64,000 nucleotides of DNA from Hawksworthiomyces lignivorus (lineage: Eukaryota > Ascomycota > Sordariomycetes > Ophiostomatales > Ophiostomataceae), in contig NTMA01000001.1 of NCBI GenBank assembly GCA_002917075.1, forward strand, positions 1,116,001 to 1,180,000. The letters are read 5' to 3'. Of this stretch, positions 32,770 through 44,581 are shown one piece after another. Made by a program: the position numbers and the translations under genes. The notes under the pieces are model-generated. The model was given only the letters and a program-made list of their open reading frames with translations, searched no databases and was not told the origin of the DNA. How positions within the stretch are numbered: the stretch's first letter is position 1; each line of letters opens with the position of its first letter.

Positions 32770-35362
32770 ATGACTGAAAAAATCGCCGTGAACGACGAGG
32801 TCGTTCACAGCCATGCTGAAGCTCCGTAAGTCTACTTTATTTGTTAGTCTACTATTTACACCCCCTGTTTATACTTGTATCGTTTGGCGCTTGTTCAATC
32901 CCGCCAACGTCACATACTGTCACGATCCTTGCCACGACAAAACACTGTCTCTTCACATTTGCACAAAGCCTCTTCTGCATTTCCAACAAACTGACCTTCC
33001 GTTCTTCTGGACTCCAGCGCAACCAAGGAAGCCATTGACGATGGCGCTGTCCACAAGTCTGACATTGCCCGCCAGCTCGCTGAAAATTTCGAAGGCGAGA
33101 TTCGCAACCCCTTGAAAGGTATTCCCCGTCAACAGCTCCTCGCCGATATCGCCCGCTTCCGCCAGGAGAAGGGCCTCCCTGAAGACATCCTGCCGTACTT
33201 GGAGAAAGGTGCCATTGTCGCCCAGAATCCTGCCGGGTTCGAAACTCTGGAAGGCTTGGACGAAGCCGACAAGGATGCTCTTCGCCGAGAAGTCACGCAC
33301 CGCTGGCGCCACCCCCTGGCACTTTACTACACTATTATTCTGAATTCAATTGCAGCCGCCATCCAAGGCTGGGATCAGGTAAAAAACTTTTTTTTTTTTT
33401 TTGGCAAAGCCATCTTTGTGTTTACCATAGCATCGCGTTTGCTAATAGAGTAGACCGGCTCAAACGGAGCCAATCTGTCTTTCCCGGATGCGCTTGGCAT
33501 TCCTGACTCGGCTGGGTCGTCTTGCGGACCCGATGCCAACGCTGGCACTTGCGCTAGCAACAGCTGGATCATCGGCTTTGTCAATTCCATGCCATACATT
33601 ACTATTTGCGTTTTGTAAGACACAACTTCCCAAAATTTTGATATGGAAATTCAACCCCCTTCGCTAATTCTCTATAGCGCTTGCTGGATTTCTGACCCAC
33701 TGAACGATCTACTTGGCCGTCGTGGCACCATCTGGCTGGCTGCTATATTTTCGCTTCTTGCTCCCTTTGGCATGGCTGGCTCCCAAACTTGGGGTCAGCT
33801 GGCTGCATGCCGGTAAGTTTTGCTTGATCCAAAAGGAATATTTTTAAGCATACTGTGATAGCGGTACTGACCATTCTTCAGTATGCTGCTTGGCATCGGT
33901 ATGGGTCTAAAAGAAGTGACCGTTCCAGTGTTCTCTGCCGAAAACTCCCCCGCTAGCATCCGTGGTGGTCTCGTTATGTCCTGGCAGTTATGGACGGCAT
34001 TTGGTGCGTGTGCATACAAAATCCAATTTCGCCTAACTGATATTTGCTGACCGGACCCAGGCATCTTTATGGGAACTTGTGCCAACTTGGCTGTGGGCAA
34101 GACCGGTTCCATTTCATGGCGTCTTCAATTCGGCTCTGCATTCATTCCGGCCGTGCCCCTTGTTCTTGGCATTTGGTTCTGCCCTGAGAGTCCTCGCTGG
34201 TACATCAAGAAGGGCAAATACGAGAAGGCTTGGAAGTCTCTCCTGCGCCTGCGCAACACGCCGCTGCAGGCCGCCCGCGACTTTTACTACATCCATGCGC
34301 TTCTTGAGCAAGAAAAAATCCTGATTAAGGAATCCGGTCTGGACGTGCACAGCAGCATCTTCAAGCGATTCGTTGAGCTGTTTACTATTCCTCGTATCCG
34401 ACGAGCTACCTGGGCTTCCGGTATTGTGATGATCGCGCAGCAGATGTGCGGAAGTAAGTCCAACTGCATTGGAGCAAGAGACTATCGCCCCTTGGAACCA
34501 CACCGATACTAAAAGACTACATCAGTCAATATCATTTCATTCTATAGTAGCACCATCTTTCAGCAGAGTGGCATCAGCGCATACACAGCTCTGTGGGCAT
34601 CTTTTGGCTTTGGTTTGATTAATGTTCGTGCCTCCTCTTTTACGTATGCCCCCAATGCAATCCGCAAAACAGCGATCTGACCTTTATTGGTCCATAGTTT
34701 CTCTTTGCCTGGCCAGCTGTCTACACTATCGACACTTTTGGCCGCCGTGCACTGCTGCTCTTCACTTTCCCAAACATGTTTTGGACTTTACTTGGTGAGT
34801 TGCATCCTGCGTAACATACGTCAGAAGATAGTTGAATGACTCTAACAGTACTTTAGTGGCTGGCATGTCGTACTTCATCAGTGATAAAACGGCACGCATT
34901 GGCGCCGTTGCAACTTTTATTTACCTCTTCGCCGCGTTTTACTCCCCCGGTGAAGGTCCCGTTCCTTTCATGTACTCCGCCGAGGTGTTTCCTCTTTCCC
35001 ATCGTGAAGTTGGCATGTCTTGGGCCGTCGCTACCAACAATTTCTGGGGTTCTATCCTCTCTCTTACGCTGCCGCGTATGCTTATCGCCATGAAACCCCA
35101 GGGTGTCTTTGGATTCTATGCTGGTCTCAATGTTGTCGCACTGATTTTGATCTTCCTCTTCGTGCCTGAGACCAAGCAGAAGACCCTCGAAGAGCTCGAC
35201 TACGTTTTTGCTGTACCCGACCGTACATTCGCAAAATACAATCTGTTCACGGTGCTGCCGTGGTGGATCAAGAGATGGGTCTTCATGCAGCGCTCCGCCA
35301 AGTGCCCCGAGCTTTATCACGATCAAAATGACCCGCGCGAGCAAGGCGAAAACAGTGCTTAA
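32770..35362 (+). CDS. MFS transporter, sugar porter type
   Basis: Predicted 642 residues from nine exons: 32770-32825, 33018-33378, 33454-33614, 33678-33812, 33882-34003, 34061-34453, 34526-34623, 34698-34794 and 34857-35362. All phases match and donors are GTNNGT-like. A cytosolic N terminus of about 110 residues ([18 protein letters not shown]) precedes the first helix. Sugar-porter signatures: [12 protein letters not shown] after helix 2, the GRR motif again in [23 protein letters not shown] before the central loop, and [15 protein letters not shown] at the end. It should be a proton-coupled plasma-membrane transporter for a sugar, polyol or sugar acid. The long N terminus and [16 protein letters not shown] loop mark a fungal subgroup whose substrates I cannot name. 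Confidence 0.92.
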
Positions 35363-36036
35363 GCAAGATAAAGGTACCATTGCACAGAATCATACGAAGT
35401 ATGGCTATGCCATATCATCTCTGCTTGCAATCCCGTTAATAACTCACCCTCATTTCCCACACTCTGGGCTGCTGGGTTAAAAATTAATATTCGGTTCTAG
35501 GAATTCTATTCCATACTTTTTTATTCCTTATTTTTGTTTTGGATTAATACCCACTCGCCGAAATAGGTTTAGTGATACTCCGCATATTACTAGTCTTTTT
35601 CAACTTCAATCGTTTGAATATAACTTGTCTCTCTTTCACATGCATTAAAATTTCCTTATGTGATGTCTGAAGGATCACTCCTCCCATATATCGTATGAAT
35701 GTGAGATAGGATTTTGGAGTTCTTAATATTTGATATCGGGTGTATGCCATACAGATTCGGAAGATAAAATGGCCCGTGATCACTGTTTAACCTATCTGCC
35801 GAGAATCCAACTTTTCTACGAGCCGTCTCCGCACCGCTGATGCTAGTCGCTATGATAAGTTCGGATGTATATATAGCTTTACTTGCGTAGCTGAAATAAA
35901 CTGAGAGCCTCAGCTGTCGTTTTGGCAACTTCAATTTTCAGCATATTTGCTCCTCAGTTTGACGTTACAGCCTTTCCAGGTCGAGACGACCGTAATAAGT
36001 AATTGACCTAATTTCTTTTCCGCCGAGTTATTCAGA
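35363..36036. other. Intergenic MFS/SDR
   Basis: 674 AT-rich bases, no gene seen. Confidence 0.5.
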
Positions 36037-37295
36037 ATGGCAGAGAAAACCCAGACGCCTAAAAAGGAACAGTTCCCCCCGCGCATTCACAATGAAGTGT
36101 ACCCATTTATTCATCCGTCCAAGTATCGACATGCTTTGAAAGACCAGGTCGCGATTATTACAGGTGCGGCCTTATACACAGATTGACCCTCCGTACCAAA
36201 TCATAAGGAACGTTCTATTAATGCATACAATACACAGGTGCTGCTGGCGCCATTGGCCAAGGCCATGCGGAGAGCTTTGCCGTTGCGGGTTGCAAGCTCT
36301 ACCTGGTGTACAACCGCACGCCGCCACCACCGAAATTGGAAGAGCGGTGCCGACGATTTGGCGCCGCAAGCGTCAACTTTGTGCAGTGCAACGTGTCAGA
36401 ACTTGAGAGCTGCGAGCAGCTCGTCAAGGAAGTGCTATCGAAAGAAGGCAGAATAGACGTGCTAGTGAACAATGCTGGGGCGAATATGCTGATGCCGGTA
36501 AGCTGATTTTTTTTGGGAGGGGCGTGCATACGCATTAAGGGACTCTCGGAAAAGCTAATCTGCCCACCGCGTGGGCTTGTGTGTTGGTAGATGTATGCGC
36601 AAGACCCTAAAGACTTCCTTTACGAAATGGCGGTCAATTTTAATGGACCGTACTGCTTGATGCGTCTGGTTTTTCCCGCATTTCGCGAGCAGAAGAGCGG
36701 CTGCATTATCAATATCTCATCTCGTGCGGGCACCGTCGCCATTCCCTGGAGCACTAGCTACGCTGCAAGCAAGGCGGCCCTGATCCAGCTGACGGGCTGC
36801 ATCCAGAAGGAGGCGGATGCAGAAGGATACGACGGGATCCATTTGTATTCGCTGCATCCTGGCGGCGTGCGGTCTGCTATGGTGGAGAAGAGTGCGTCCC
36901 ATCTCTGGACGAGACATACCCACGGTGCCATCTACTGACGATTTTTTACAGAATATTCGGAGGAATCCGTTTCAAATCTCCCCATTGCGAATCCGCGCTA
37001 CAAGGGCGTGCTTGATTTCTACAACGACTCCATGTATTTGAGCGGAATGACGTCTGTGGCGCTTGCTACGGGAGTCGCCAAGGAGGCGTTGCGCGGCAAG
37101 TATTTTGACGTGGGCCATGACCTGGAGGATGTGCTTGCACAGACAGATGCCATCAAGGCCGACCCGGACATGTACGCACTGCACACGAAGTTCGTTGGCG
37201 GACTGTCGAACTGGGCGATGGGACCCCGACCAAACGAGCCTCTGTTTGACTTCCCTGGATATGAGACCAGCGCTGGGGAAGTTGAGAAAGAATGA
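36037..37295 (+). CDS. Short-chain dehydrogenase/reductase
   Basis: Predicted 343 residues. Exons 36037-36163, 36238-36497, 36591-36891 and 36952-37295, in phase. Classical SDR motifs are restored by splicing: TGAAGAIGQG for cofactor binding (intron 1 cuts inside it), NNAGAN, INISSRAG with the catalytic Ser, and YAASKAA with the catalytic Tyr and Lys. PGGVRSAM follows. It has a roughly 35-residue N-terminal extension (PRIHNEVYPFIHPSKY) and a C-terminal extension of about 90 residues beyond the standard 250-residue core, as in a fungal subgroup of plant-like SDRs. NAD(P)-dependent alcohol/ketone chemistry is expected; substrate unknown. It lies just downstream of the sugar-type transporter. 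Confidence 0.9.
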
Positions 37296-38040
37296 AAGCA
37301 TGACTGAGAATCTTCCATCGATTGGCCGCACTAAGCTTTGACCCCTCTTGCAAAAACTTGTATATCATAGCAAATACTTTGCGAACCTTCTAGAAAGCTG
37401 AAAGTTGATTGACTATGCTCGATGTCAGTGAGCTCAAGTGTCAAGGAAGTAGATCTTATATCAAAACATGTACAAATGTAGCCGAAAGAAATTAGATCCT
37501 TTATGCTGTCACAATGCATTTTTTTCCCCAAAAGATCAACCAATTAAACAACATCATGCTTTCTTTTGCTTGTAGCTTCAAATGCAACGTCCGGAAGACT
37601 TACTTCAAAAGGCATAAGAGATATATGTTTTAGGATATAGACTGTGTTGCTATTGCGCTAAGAAAAAGAACCAGATCTCGGATACTTGGCGCTTGCTTGG
37701 GCGGCGATTAAGTCATACCGACTGAACACGCAACGGTTGCATGATTTTAAATGTCTCCGAAAAATGTCTCCGTTTTTATATACAGAACCAAGCCTTGCCA
37801 CAAGAGCGACTATAAAAACAAGAAAGGCCAGTTTGTGTGTTATAATGGCATGTAAGAGCAGTTGAACAAGTTATGTGCTGTTCGGCTATTCTGACAAACC
37901 CGGAAAACTAGCATAACCGAGGGCTGGCGCATTGATCGAGATTCTCAGTCCCCATATGTGAGAGGCTTCTGGCTCAGCTGATTGACTATTGAACCTGTTT
38001 ATTTGTCCAGCTTCATTGTTATTACCGAATTTCCTTCACT
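37296..38040. other. Intergenic SDR/NmrA-like
   Basis: 745 AT-rich bases. No gene or clear motif. Confidence 0.5.
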
Positions 38041-38979
38041 ATGGCACCTACCATTCTCGTGGCTGGTGCAACCGGCAACACGGGCCAAAGTACTGTTGAG
38101 ACGCTGTCACGCTTGGTGGGAGAAGCTTTGCCTGGTCACCGTGTGCTTGCTCTGACGCGCTCTCTGGATAATCCTGTGGCCAAGAAATTTGCAGCACTTC
38201 CTAATGTCGAAGTGACTGAGCAAAATTGGATTGGAATTACTGCTGAATGGATGCGTGAGCACGAAGTTGTCAGAGCATTCGTGGCACCACATACCCTACC
38301 ATCCGGTTTCACCGACGAGTCCGCATTCCACATTTCGGCGCTCAAAGCAGGCGTCAAGTACGTTGTGAGAATCTCCACTACGTCTGATAATGTCCGACCG
38401 GACTGCGAAGCCTACTATGCGCGTCAGCATTGGGCCGTCGAGGCCATGCTCGGTACGCCTGAATTCAAGGCTCTGCAGTGGACCTCGCTTCAGCCGAATA
38501 CTTTTACAACATTCGTCCTGGGCTCTGCCGTAGAGTTCATCAAAGACTATCGCAAGACTGGAAAGCAGACTACTCTTTCATTGATGGCCTCGCAAGACGC
38601 CCCTGTTGGCGTTATCGACGCGCATGATGTTGGAGTCTTTGCCGCTCGCCTTTTGGCCGAAAAAGACCCTTCCGCACACAACAACCGCAAATATACCCTG
38701 AATGGACCTGAAGATATCACAGGAGAAGACATTGTGAAGTTAATCGAGCAGCATATTGGGGCCAAAGTTGAAAATGTCAAATATAAAGACTTGTCGCTCT
38801 TCGATTTTATGGCTGCAAGTGCCGGGGACGCAAAGAACATCATCCTATCCGCCAAGCATTCTGCCGACCCTGTGTGGGCCGGGAAGTGCACAGCTTCGAC
38901 AACCAGCAAAGAAGTCCTCGAAATCGCCCCGCCGAAGGGGACAATCGCGGAGACTCTCAAGTCAATGCTAGGAGCATAG
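38041..38979 (+). CDS. NmrA-like NAD(P)-binding protein
   Basis: Intronless, 312 residues. The N-terminal GATGNTGQ (residues 9-16) is the NmrA/isoflavone-reductase-type dinucleotide-binding motif. EAYYARQHWAVEAML and the LQPNTF segment fit the atypical SDR fold, and the catalytic Tyr of true SDRs is not evident. Members range from the nitrogen regulator NmrA to quinone or redox-sensing reductases (HSCARG, QorB). I infer a redox sensor or oxidoreductase in the cytosol or nucleus. It stands alone on the plus strand between the SDR and the P4H-like gene. Confidence 0.88.
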   Translation: MAPTILVAGATGNTGQSTVETLSRLVGEALPGHRVLALTRSLDNPVAKKFAALPNVEVTEQNWIGITAEWMREHEVVRAFVAPHTLPSGFTDESAFHISALKAGVKYVVRISTTSDNVRPDCEAYYARQHWAVEAMLGTPEFKALQWTSLQPNTFTTFVLGSAVEFIKDYRKTGKQTTLSLMASQDAPVGVIDAHDVGVFAARLLAEKDPSAHNNRKYTLNGPEDITGEDIVKLIEQHIGAKVENVKYKDLSLFDFMAASAGDAKNIILSAKHSADPVWAGKCTASTTSKEVLEIAPPKGTIAETLKSMLGA

Positions 38980-39751
38980 ATGCTTGGCGTGTCTAGACTT
39001 TAGCACACCTTTGCTCTCAAAGAGCCTCACAGTTTTGTTGTAACCAAGATTTAGAAAATGACAAAGGATCAAGATCCATATAACATTGTGTTGTTTAAGT
39101 GTCAGCATCGCATCTTGGAAAGCATACACGTAAGCATAGGGCTTTACACCGACAATAAAACGTCGCTAAGGGAGCCACATCTGTTGTGAGCGTGCTTGTC
39201 ATTCAGCCTAGAGTATGTAAGTATAACATGCGTATAAAAAATTACCTGGGATATATAGGGCCAGAGCAGGCATTCGCCAGGCTGTTTCATCTTGTGTGTG
39301 CTTCTATCACGAAGAAGGCAGCCGGCAACCTGTTCAACAACTGTCAAACCAGAAAACTCTCTATAGCGGGCATATTGTAGGAGGTTGAATGAAATGATTT
39401 AAAGTAGATTGGCTTGGAGTCATTATATAGAAAAATAACAGGGCCGTTGACACCACTGTCAATCCTGAGAGAATCCAGAGCAAGCGAGGCATTAGCTCGG
39501 GTGGTTGCCTTATAATAACTCGTATGTCTTGGCTTCCGTTTCCTGGTTGACAGTTTTGAGCGGGCTAAATCATGCTATCAATCTGGTACGTCTGTGGTCG
39601 CCGATTTAACCGGAAGTGGCCAGCATCACTTCCGAAACGCCTTTTTGCAAGCCTCTATGCTTGCTCTTACTGCGTTGCTTTCAAAAACTTAAATGCTGCA
39701 TAATTTCCTCTTCACGTCCAAAGGAGCTTGAAAAAGTGACCCTTTCCAAAA
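38980..39751. other. Intergenic NmrA-like/P4H-like
   Basis: 772 bases, no supportable gene. Confidence 0.5.
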
Positions 39752-40726
39752 ATGGTCCAGAGCGCCCAGTTGTTGCCTGTGGCGCTTGGCGCTGGCCTTG
39801 CTTATATCGGCCCGGCCGTCTACGGCCGTGCCGCCCCCCAAATAGCACGGTTTCTCAGTAGAGTGAGTGTAACAGACACACTCTCTCAGCGGCTCTCGTA
39901 CTTTTATAGCACATGGAGCAAGGGAGCGGCCAACATTTCACAACCGGTCACTGGCGAGACCTATCACTGTTCAGAGGAACATGGCTACCGAACGGAGCTG
40001 ATCTCTCTCGACCCGCTGCTCATCTACATCCACGACTTTGTGAATCCTCAAGAAGCAGAGCTAGTGATACGAGCAGGGAAGTCTCTGCTTCAGCCGTCGC
40101 CTGTCACCGGCTATGGAGGTGATACTTCCTCTCAAGCAAGGACATCATGGAGTGCACCGCTCCCAGCGCCCGAGGACGATGCCGCTGTCGGCTGCGTGCT
40201 CAGACGCGCGGAATCTTTCTTAGGTTCCACCCTCCGGCCCGGGCGCGATGACATCGGCGCAGCACAACTTGTCCACTATACGCCGGGTCAGAAATTTGAC
40301 TTGCATTACGACTGGTTCCGGCAGCCGCGACTGACCGACGCAGACCGGGAGGCGGGTCGCCGTCGGTTATACAATCGCGTGGCGACTTTTTTTGTGGTCT
40401 TGGAGGCCAACTGCACCGAAGGAGAGACATATTTCCCAAAGGCAAAGCTCATTACTGGATCTGCAGAAGACGCAGGCAAAACATCCAGCACGGATAGCGC
40501 AACTGGCACTAGCACGGCGGCAGCAGGGAACTCTTCTGTTTGGCGGCATCATGAAAACGGCGGCCTAGCGTTCCGGCCAATCGCAGGGAATGCCTTATTT
40601 TGGATGAATCTGTTCGAAAACGGGACCGGCGATGTGCGAACGCTGCACGCCGGATTGCCGGTTGGGGCGGGCACGAAGACAGCGATGAACATCTGGCCAC
40701 GAGCTTTCTTCGGTCCAGACGCATGA
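39752..40726 (+). CDS. Prolyl 4-hydroxylase-like 2OG-Fe(II) dioxygenase
   Basis: Intronless, 324 residues. A hydrophobic N terminus (LLPVALGAGLAYIGPAVYG) suggests a membrane anchor or signal. The catalytic double-stranded beta-helix carries His185 and Asp187 (LHYDWF) and His299 (LHAGLPV) as iron ligands and Lys309 (GTKTAMNIW) for 2-oxoglutarate. This is the P4H pattern H-x-D...H...K. A low-complexity Ser/Thr/Ala insertion (about residues 245-265) interrupts the domain. It should hydroxylate proline or a related residue or metabolite using O2 and 2-oxoglutarate. ER localisation is inferred from the N terminus. Confidence 0.9.
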   Translation: MVQSAQLLPVALGAGLAYIGPAVYGRAAPQIARFLSRVSVTDTLSQRLSYFYSTWSKGAANISQPVTGETYHCSEEHGYRTELISLDPLLIYIHDFVNPQEAELVIRAGKSLLQPSPVTGYGGDTSSQARTSWSAPLPAPEDDAAVGCVLRRAESFLGSTLRPGRDDIGAAQLVHYTPGQKFDLHYDWFRQPRLTDADREAGRRRLYNRVATFFVVLEANCTEGETYFPKAKLITGSAEDAGKTSSTDSATGTSTAAAGNSSVWRHHENGGLAFRPIAGNALFWMNLFENGTGDVRTLHAGLPVGAGTKTAMNIWPRAFFGPDA

Positions 40727-41228
40727 AAATAACCGGAAAATGGTCGGAATATAGAAACAGACATGGTAAAGGTTGTTACACAATAGTCTAATACAAAAAC
40801 TTGGACAGTATTTGAGGGTGCGAGGCAGATGTATTTGCGCGCAATTCCCAGCTCGGTGCCGGATATACCGAATAAAAGTGGTGTCCTGACTTGTGAGCGC
40901 CGACATCGTTATGGGAAAAAGGCCTCGTCTCGAGGCAGATTGGAACTAGCGAATGCGGTTCTCCAGCTCTCCAAACTCCTCAAGGTGCCCTAAACTTCGA
41001 GGGGCAAATGGAAAATGGACATGAATTAATACCCCATCTGGCTTGCTCATGGTCGTTGGTGGATCATTGCGCCATGTTCCCCGGCTTTTGACGTGCATAA
41101 ATACAGTTGGGCATGCACGCAAGACAGTTGAACAGTGGCACCGCAAATTCTATGGCAGTCAACCGTGCCTTTCCATTCATTTTTTGAACTGCAGCGTCTC
41201 CTTACGTCCTCTTGCATTTTGTGAAATT
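40727..41228. other. Intergenic P4H-like/epimerase
   Basis: 502 bases, no gene seen. The epimerase frame stays open through the last 186 bases, but that stretch is AT-rich and looks like leader DNA. Confidence 0.5.
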
Positions 41229-42212
41229 ATGGCTTCTACGCAAAAACATTACCTAATCACCGGCGCGTCCGGCATGATCGGGCCTCTGCTCGCCGCGCGG
41301 CTGCTGGAGGACCCCGATAATATTGTGTTTCTGACAGACCTGGTTGCGCCGTCCATACCGGAAGGCGCCCGCCACCCAGAAAATGCCCGTCTCCTCCAGG
41401 CGGATCTCAGCGACGCCAATGCCCTGGCCGACGTGGTCAAGGCAGCGCTGCCCCTGACGGCGGCGTTCCTCTTCCACGGCGTCATGTCTGGCGCTTCCGA
41501 GGCGAACCCCGCGCTCGCGCTCAAGGTGAACGTGGACATCACGCGGGCGCTGCTGCTGCACCTGGCCGACGTCCAGCGGGGCGTGCGCGTCATCTACGCC
41601 TCGTCCAACGCCGTCTACGGCCCGCCCCTGCCCGACAAGGTCACCGAGGCCACCACGCCGACGCCGACGGGCGTCTACGGCACCACCAAGTACATGATGG
41701 AGCTCCTCGTCAACGACATGAACCGGCGCGGGTGCATCGACGCCTTCTCTGTGCGGTTCCCCACGCTCTCGGTGCGCGCGGGCAAGCCGAGCCCCGCGGC
41801 CAGCGCGTTCCTCTCGGGCATCATCCGCGAGCCCATGAACGGCCAGGTGTGCCCGTTGCCGCTGACGGACCGCAGCTTCAAGGCCACCATCTGCAGCCCC
41901 CGCGTGTGCATCGAGAACCTCGTGCGGCTCGCCGCCTGGAAGACCGACGTGCTGCCGCCGCACATGCGCGCGCTCAACTTCCCCGGCATCATCGCCAGCG
42001 TGCAGGACCTGCTGGACGCGCTGGCAAAGGTCGGCGGCGAGGACAAGCTGGCGCTCGTGAAAGACGAGCCCAACGCGGCGTACGAGGCCCTGCTGCGCAG
42101 CTGGGCCTGGAACCTCGACTACAGCTTTCCCCTGTCTCTTGGGCTGGTCCAGGACGAGAGCACCGAGCAGCTGGTGCGGGAATATGTTGAGCTATTGAAG
42201 AAAAGAACCTAG
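41229..42212 (+). CDS. NAD-dependent epimerase/dehydratase family (DenD-like)
   Basis: 327 residues without introns from ATG 41229 (MASTQKHYLITGASGMIG). The codon bias turns strongly GC-rich shortly after this ATG, which supports the start. TGASGMIG (residues 11-18) binds NAD. The catalytic Tyr150 and Lys154 are in YGTTK, after SSNAVYG. Segments such as FLFHGVMSGASEANPALALKVNVD and RFPTLSVRAGKPSPAASAF resemble the D-erythronate dehydrogenase (DenD) group of extended SDRs, a comparison from memory. It probably oxidises or epimerises a sugar acid or nucleotide-free sugar derivative, which would fit the sugar-type transporter 6 kb upstream. Substrate not proven by sequence. Confidence 0.9.
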   Translation: MASTQKHYLITGASGMIGPLLAARLLEDPDNIVFLTDLVAPSIPEGARHPENARLLQADLSDANALADVVKAALPLTAAFLFHGVMSGASEANPALALKVNVDITRALLLHLADVQRGVRVIYASSNAVYGPPLPDKVTEATTPTPTGVYGTTKYMMELLVNDMNRRGCIDAFSVRFPTLSVRAGKPSPAASAFLSGIIREPMNGQVCPLPLTDRSFKATICSPRVCIENLVRLAAWKTDVLPPHMRALNFPGIIASVQDLLDALAKVGGEDKLALVKDEPNAAYEALLRSWAWNLDYSFPLSLGLVQDESTEQLVREYVELLKKRT

Positions 42213-42589
42213 AAGAGCGATACAAAAAATACAATAGAACCAACTGTAGATGCATCTCTACAAGCACAGTTTTACTGCTCAGTTGAAATCATAGAGACCC
42301 TGTGTAGAGCTAAGAGTAATATGGCACTACTGGCTTGCAGCTGTAACTGCAACCAAAAGACCCCACTATTGCCCTAAATTATAGCCTGCACCGAACAATT
42401 ACCAGTAAAATCTATTTCTGCCGCACCTCACCGCTCTCCTGCCCCACGAAATGTGGCGGACAAAGTTGTGCGCGTGTTCTTCAGCGTTCTGGAAGGTTTC
42501 CGTGGCAGTTGTGGCAGTCGCATGCGCATATCGTCTCGGCTTGCGTTCTACACACCTCTTTAACAGACCGAGTTCTCAAGCCATCTGCC
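42213..42589. other. Intergenic epimerase/SRP54
   Basis: 377 bases upstream of SRP54. No gene seen. Confidence 0.5.
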
Positions 42590-44285
42590 ATGGTTCTTCA
42601 AGATCTCGGCCGCCGCATTAATGCGGCCGTGTCAGATCTGACACGGGCGCCGAACATTGACGAGAAGGTGAGTTGGAAAATGGTGCCCGGAAGGAGAATA
42701 CAGGAGGAGAATATTGGAGATATGGGCAGACGGAATCGAGCGCTGACCGCCTCATCTCGGCTCTCTGCAGGCTTTTGATTCTATGCTCAAAGAGATCGGC
42801 AATGCCCTCGTCGAGGCGGACGTCAACGTCAAGCTCGTCGCCCAGCTGCGCAAGTCCATCAAGACCACGGTCAACTTCAAGGAGCTGCCGCCCGCCGTGA
42901 ACAAGAAGCGCCTCATCCAGAAGGCCGTGTTCGACGAGCTCGTGCGCCTCGTCGACCCGCACGCCGAGCCCTTCAAGCCGAAAAAGGGCAAGGCCAACGT
43001 CATCATGTTTGTCGGCCTGCAGGGCGCCGGCAAGACGACCACCTGCACCAAGCTCGCGCGCCACTACCAGAGCCGCGGCTTCCGCGCCTGCCTGGTGTGC
43101 GCAGACACCTTCCGCGCCGGCGCCTTTGACCAGCTGCGGCAGAACGCCACCAAGGCCAAGATCCCCTACTACGGCTCGCTGACCGAGACGGACCCGGCCG
43201 TGGTCGCGCGCGAGGGCGTCGACAAGTTCAAGAAGGAGAAGTTCGAGGTCATCATCGTCGATACGTCGGGCCGGCATCGCCAGGAGGCCGCCCTCTTCCA
43301 GGAGATGATCGACATCCAGACCGCCGTCCAGCCCAACGAGACCATCATGGTGCTGGACGCCACCATCGGCCAGCAGGCCGAGGCGCAGGCCAAGGCCTTC
43401 AAGGAGGCCGCCGACTTTGGCGCCATCATCATCACCAAGACGGACGGCCACGCCCGCGGCGGCGGCGCCATCTCCGCCGTCGCCGCCACCCACACGCCCA
43501 TCGTCTTCCTCGGCACCGGCGAGCACATGCTGGACCTCGAGCGCTTCGCGCCGCAGCAGTTCGTGCAGAAGCTGCTCGGCATGGGCGACATGGCCGGGCT
43601 CGTCGAGCACGTGCAGTCGCTCAAGCTCGACCAGAAGGAGACGATCAAGCACATCACCGAGGGCATCTTCACCGTGCGCGACCTGCGCGACCAGCTGCAG
43701 AACATTATGAAGATGGGCCCGCTGTCCAAGATGGCCGGCATGATCCCCGGCATGAGCAACCTCATGTCCGGCATGGACGACGAGGAGGGCAGCGCCAAGC
43801 TCAAGCGCATGATCTACATCTGCGACTCCATGACCGACAAGGAGCTCGACTCGGACGGCCGCATCTTCCTCGACCAGCCTAGCCGCATGACCCGCGTCGC
43901 CCGCGGCTCCGGCACCTTTGTCCGCGAGGTCGAGGACCTGCTGACCCAGCAGCGCATGATGGCCGGCATGGCCAAGAAGATGGGCGGCAACATGAAGAAC
44001 ATGCAGCGCGCCCAGTCCGCCATGGCCGGCCCCAACAAGCAGCAGCAGCTCGCCGCCATGCAGAAGCGCCTCCAGAGCATGGGCGGCGCCGGCGCCGGCG
44101 GCGGCCTCGGCGGCATGATGCCCGACATGGGCAGCTTGATGAAGATGCTCGGCGGCGGTGGCGCCGGCGGCATGCCAGACATGCAGAGCATGATGCAGCA
44201 GATGGGCATGGGCGGCATGGGCGGCATGGGTGGCATGCCTTCTGGCGCCGGCGGCAGCAGTGGACGGGGAGGGCGCAGGAAATAA
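42590..44285 (+). CDS. SRP54: Signal recognition particle subunit SRP54
   Basis: Predicted 530 residues. Exons 42590-42667 and 42771-44285, with a 103-base intron of phase 0 after residue 26. Order: N domain ([17 protein letters not shown] to about residue 85); GTPase G domain with the P loop GLQGAGKTT at 108-116, DTSGRH at 190 and [10 protein letters not shown]; then the methionine-rich M domain ([28 protein letters not shown]). The tail is Gly/Met-rich ([13 protein letters not shown]). SRP54 binds signal sequences on nascent chains and 7S RNA and docks with the SRP receptor at the ER. Third codon positions are almost all G/C, as expected for a well-expressed gene. Confidence 0.97.
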
Positions 44286-44581
44286 ACTCGGTCTGCGCTT
44301 GGGGGATGCCTGGGATTGGGCAGGATGTCCAGGGCTGGGCGGAGAATCATGTGCCATGGGCTAGTGCTTGTTGGAGTCATTTATGACAAGAGCATCTTTT
44401 ACGGCGTTTTGGAAGTGGGTTTATTTTGTTGTCATATTTAGACGCTTTAATGAGAAAACACAAAAACCAAGAAAGATCAAAGACAAAATATATCCGCAAA
44501 AGAATGGCCAAACAAAGCCGAAACAGAAACTACATCAAGCGATCTTTGACTAGCTCTGGAGTTTGAAACAACAGTTTGAAT

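Noticed and set aside
42618..44357. 579-codon minus-strand frame over SRP54
   Set aside because: It consists of HAAHAGHL-type low complexity, the reverse complement of the GC-rich SRP54 codons.
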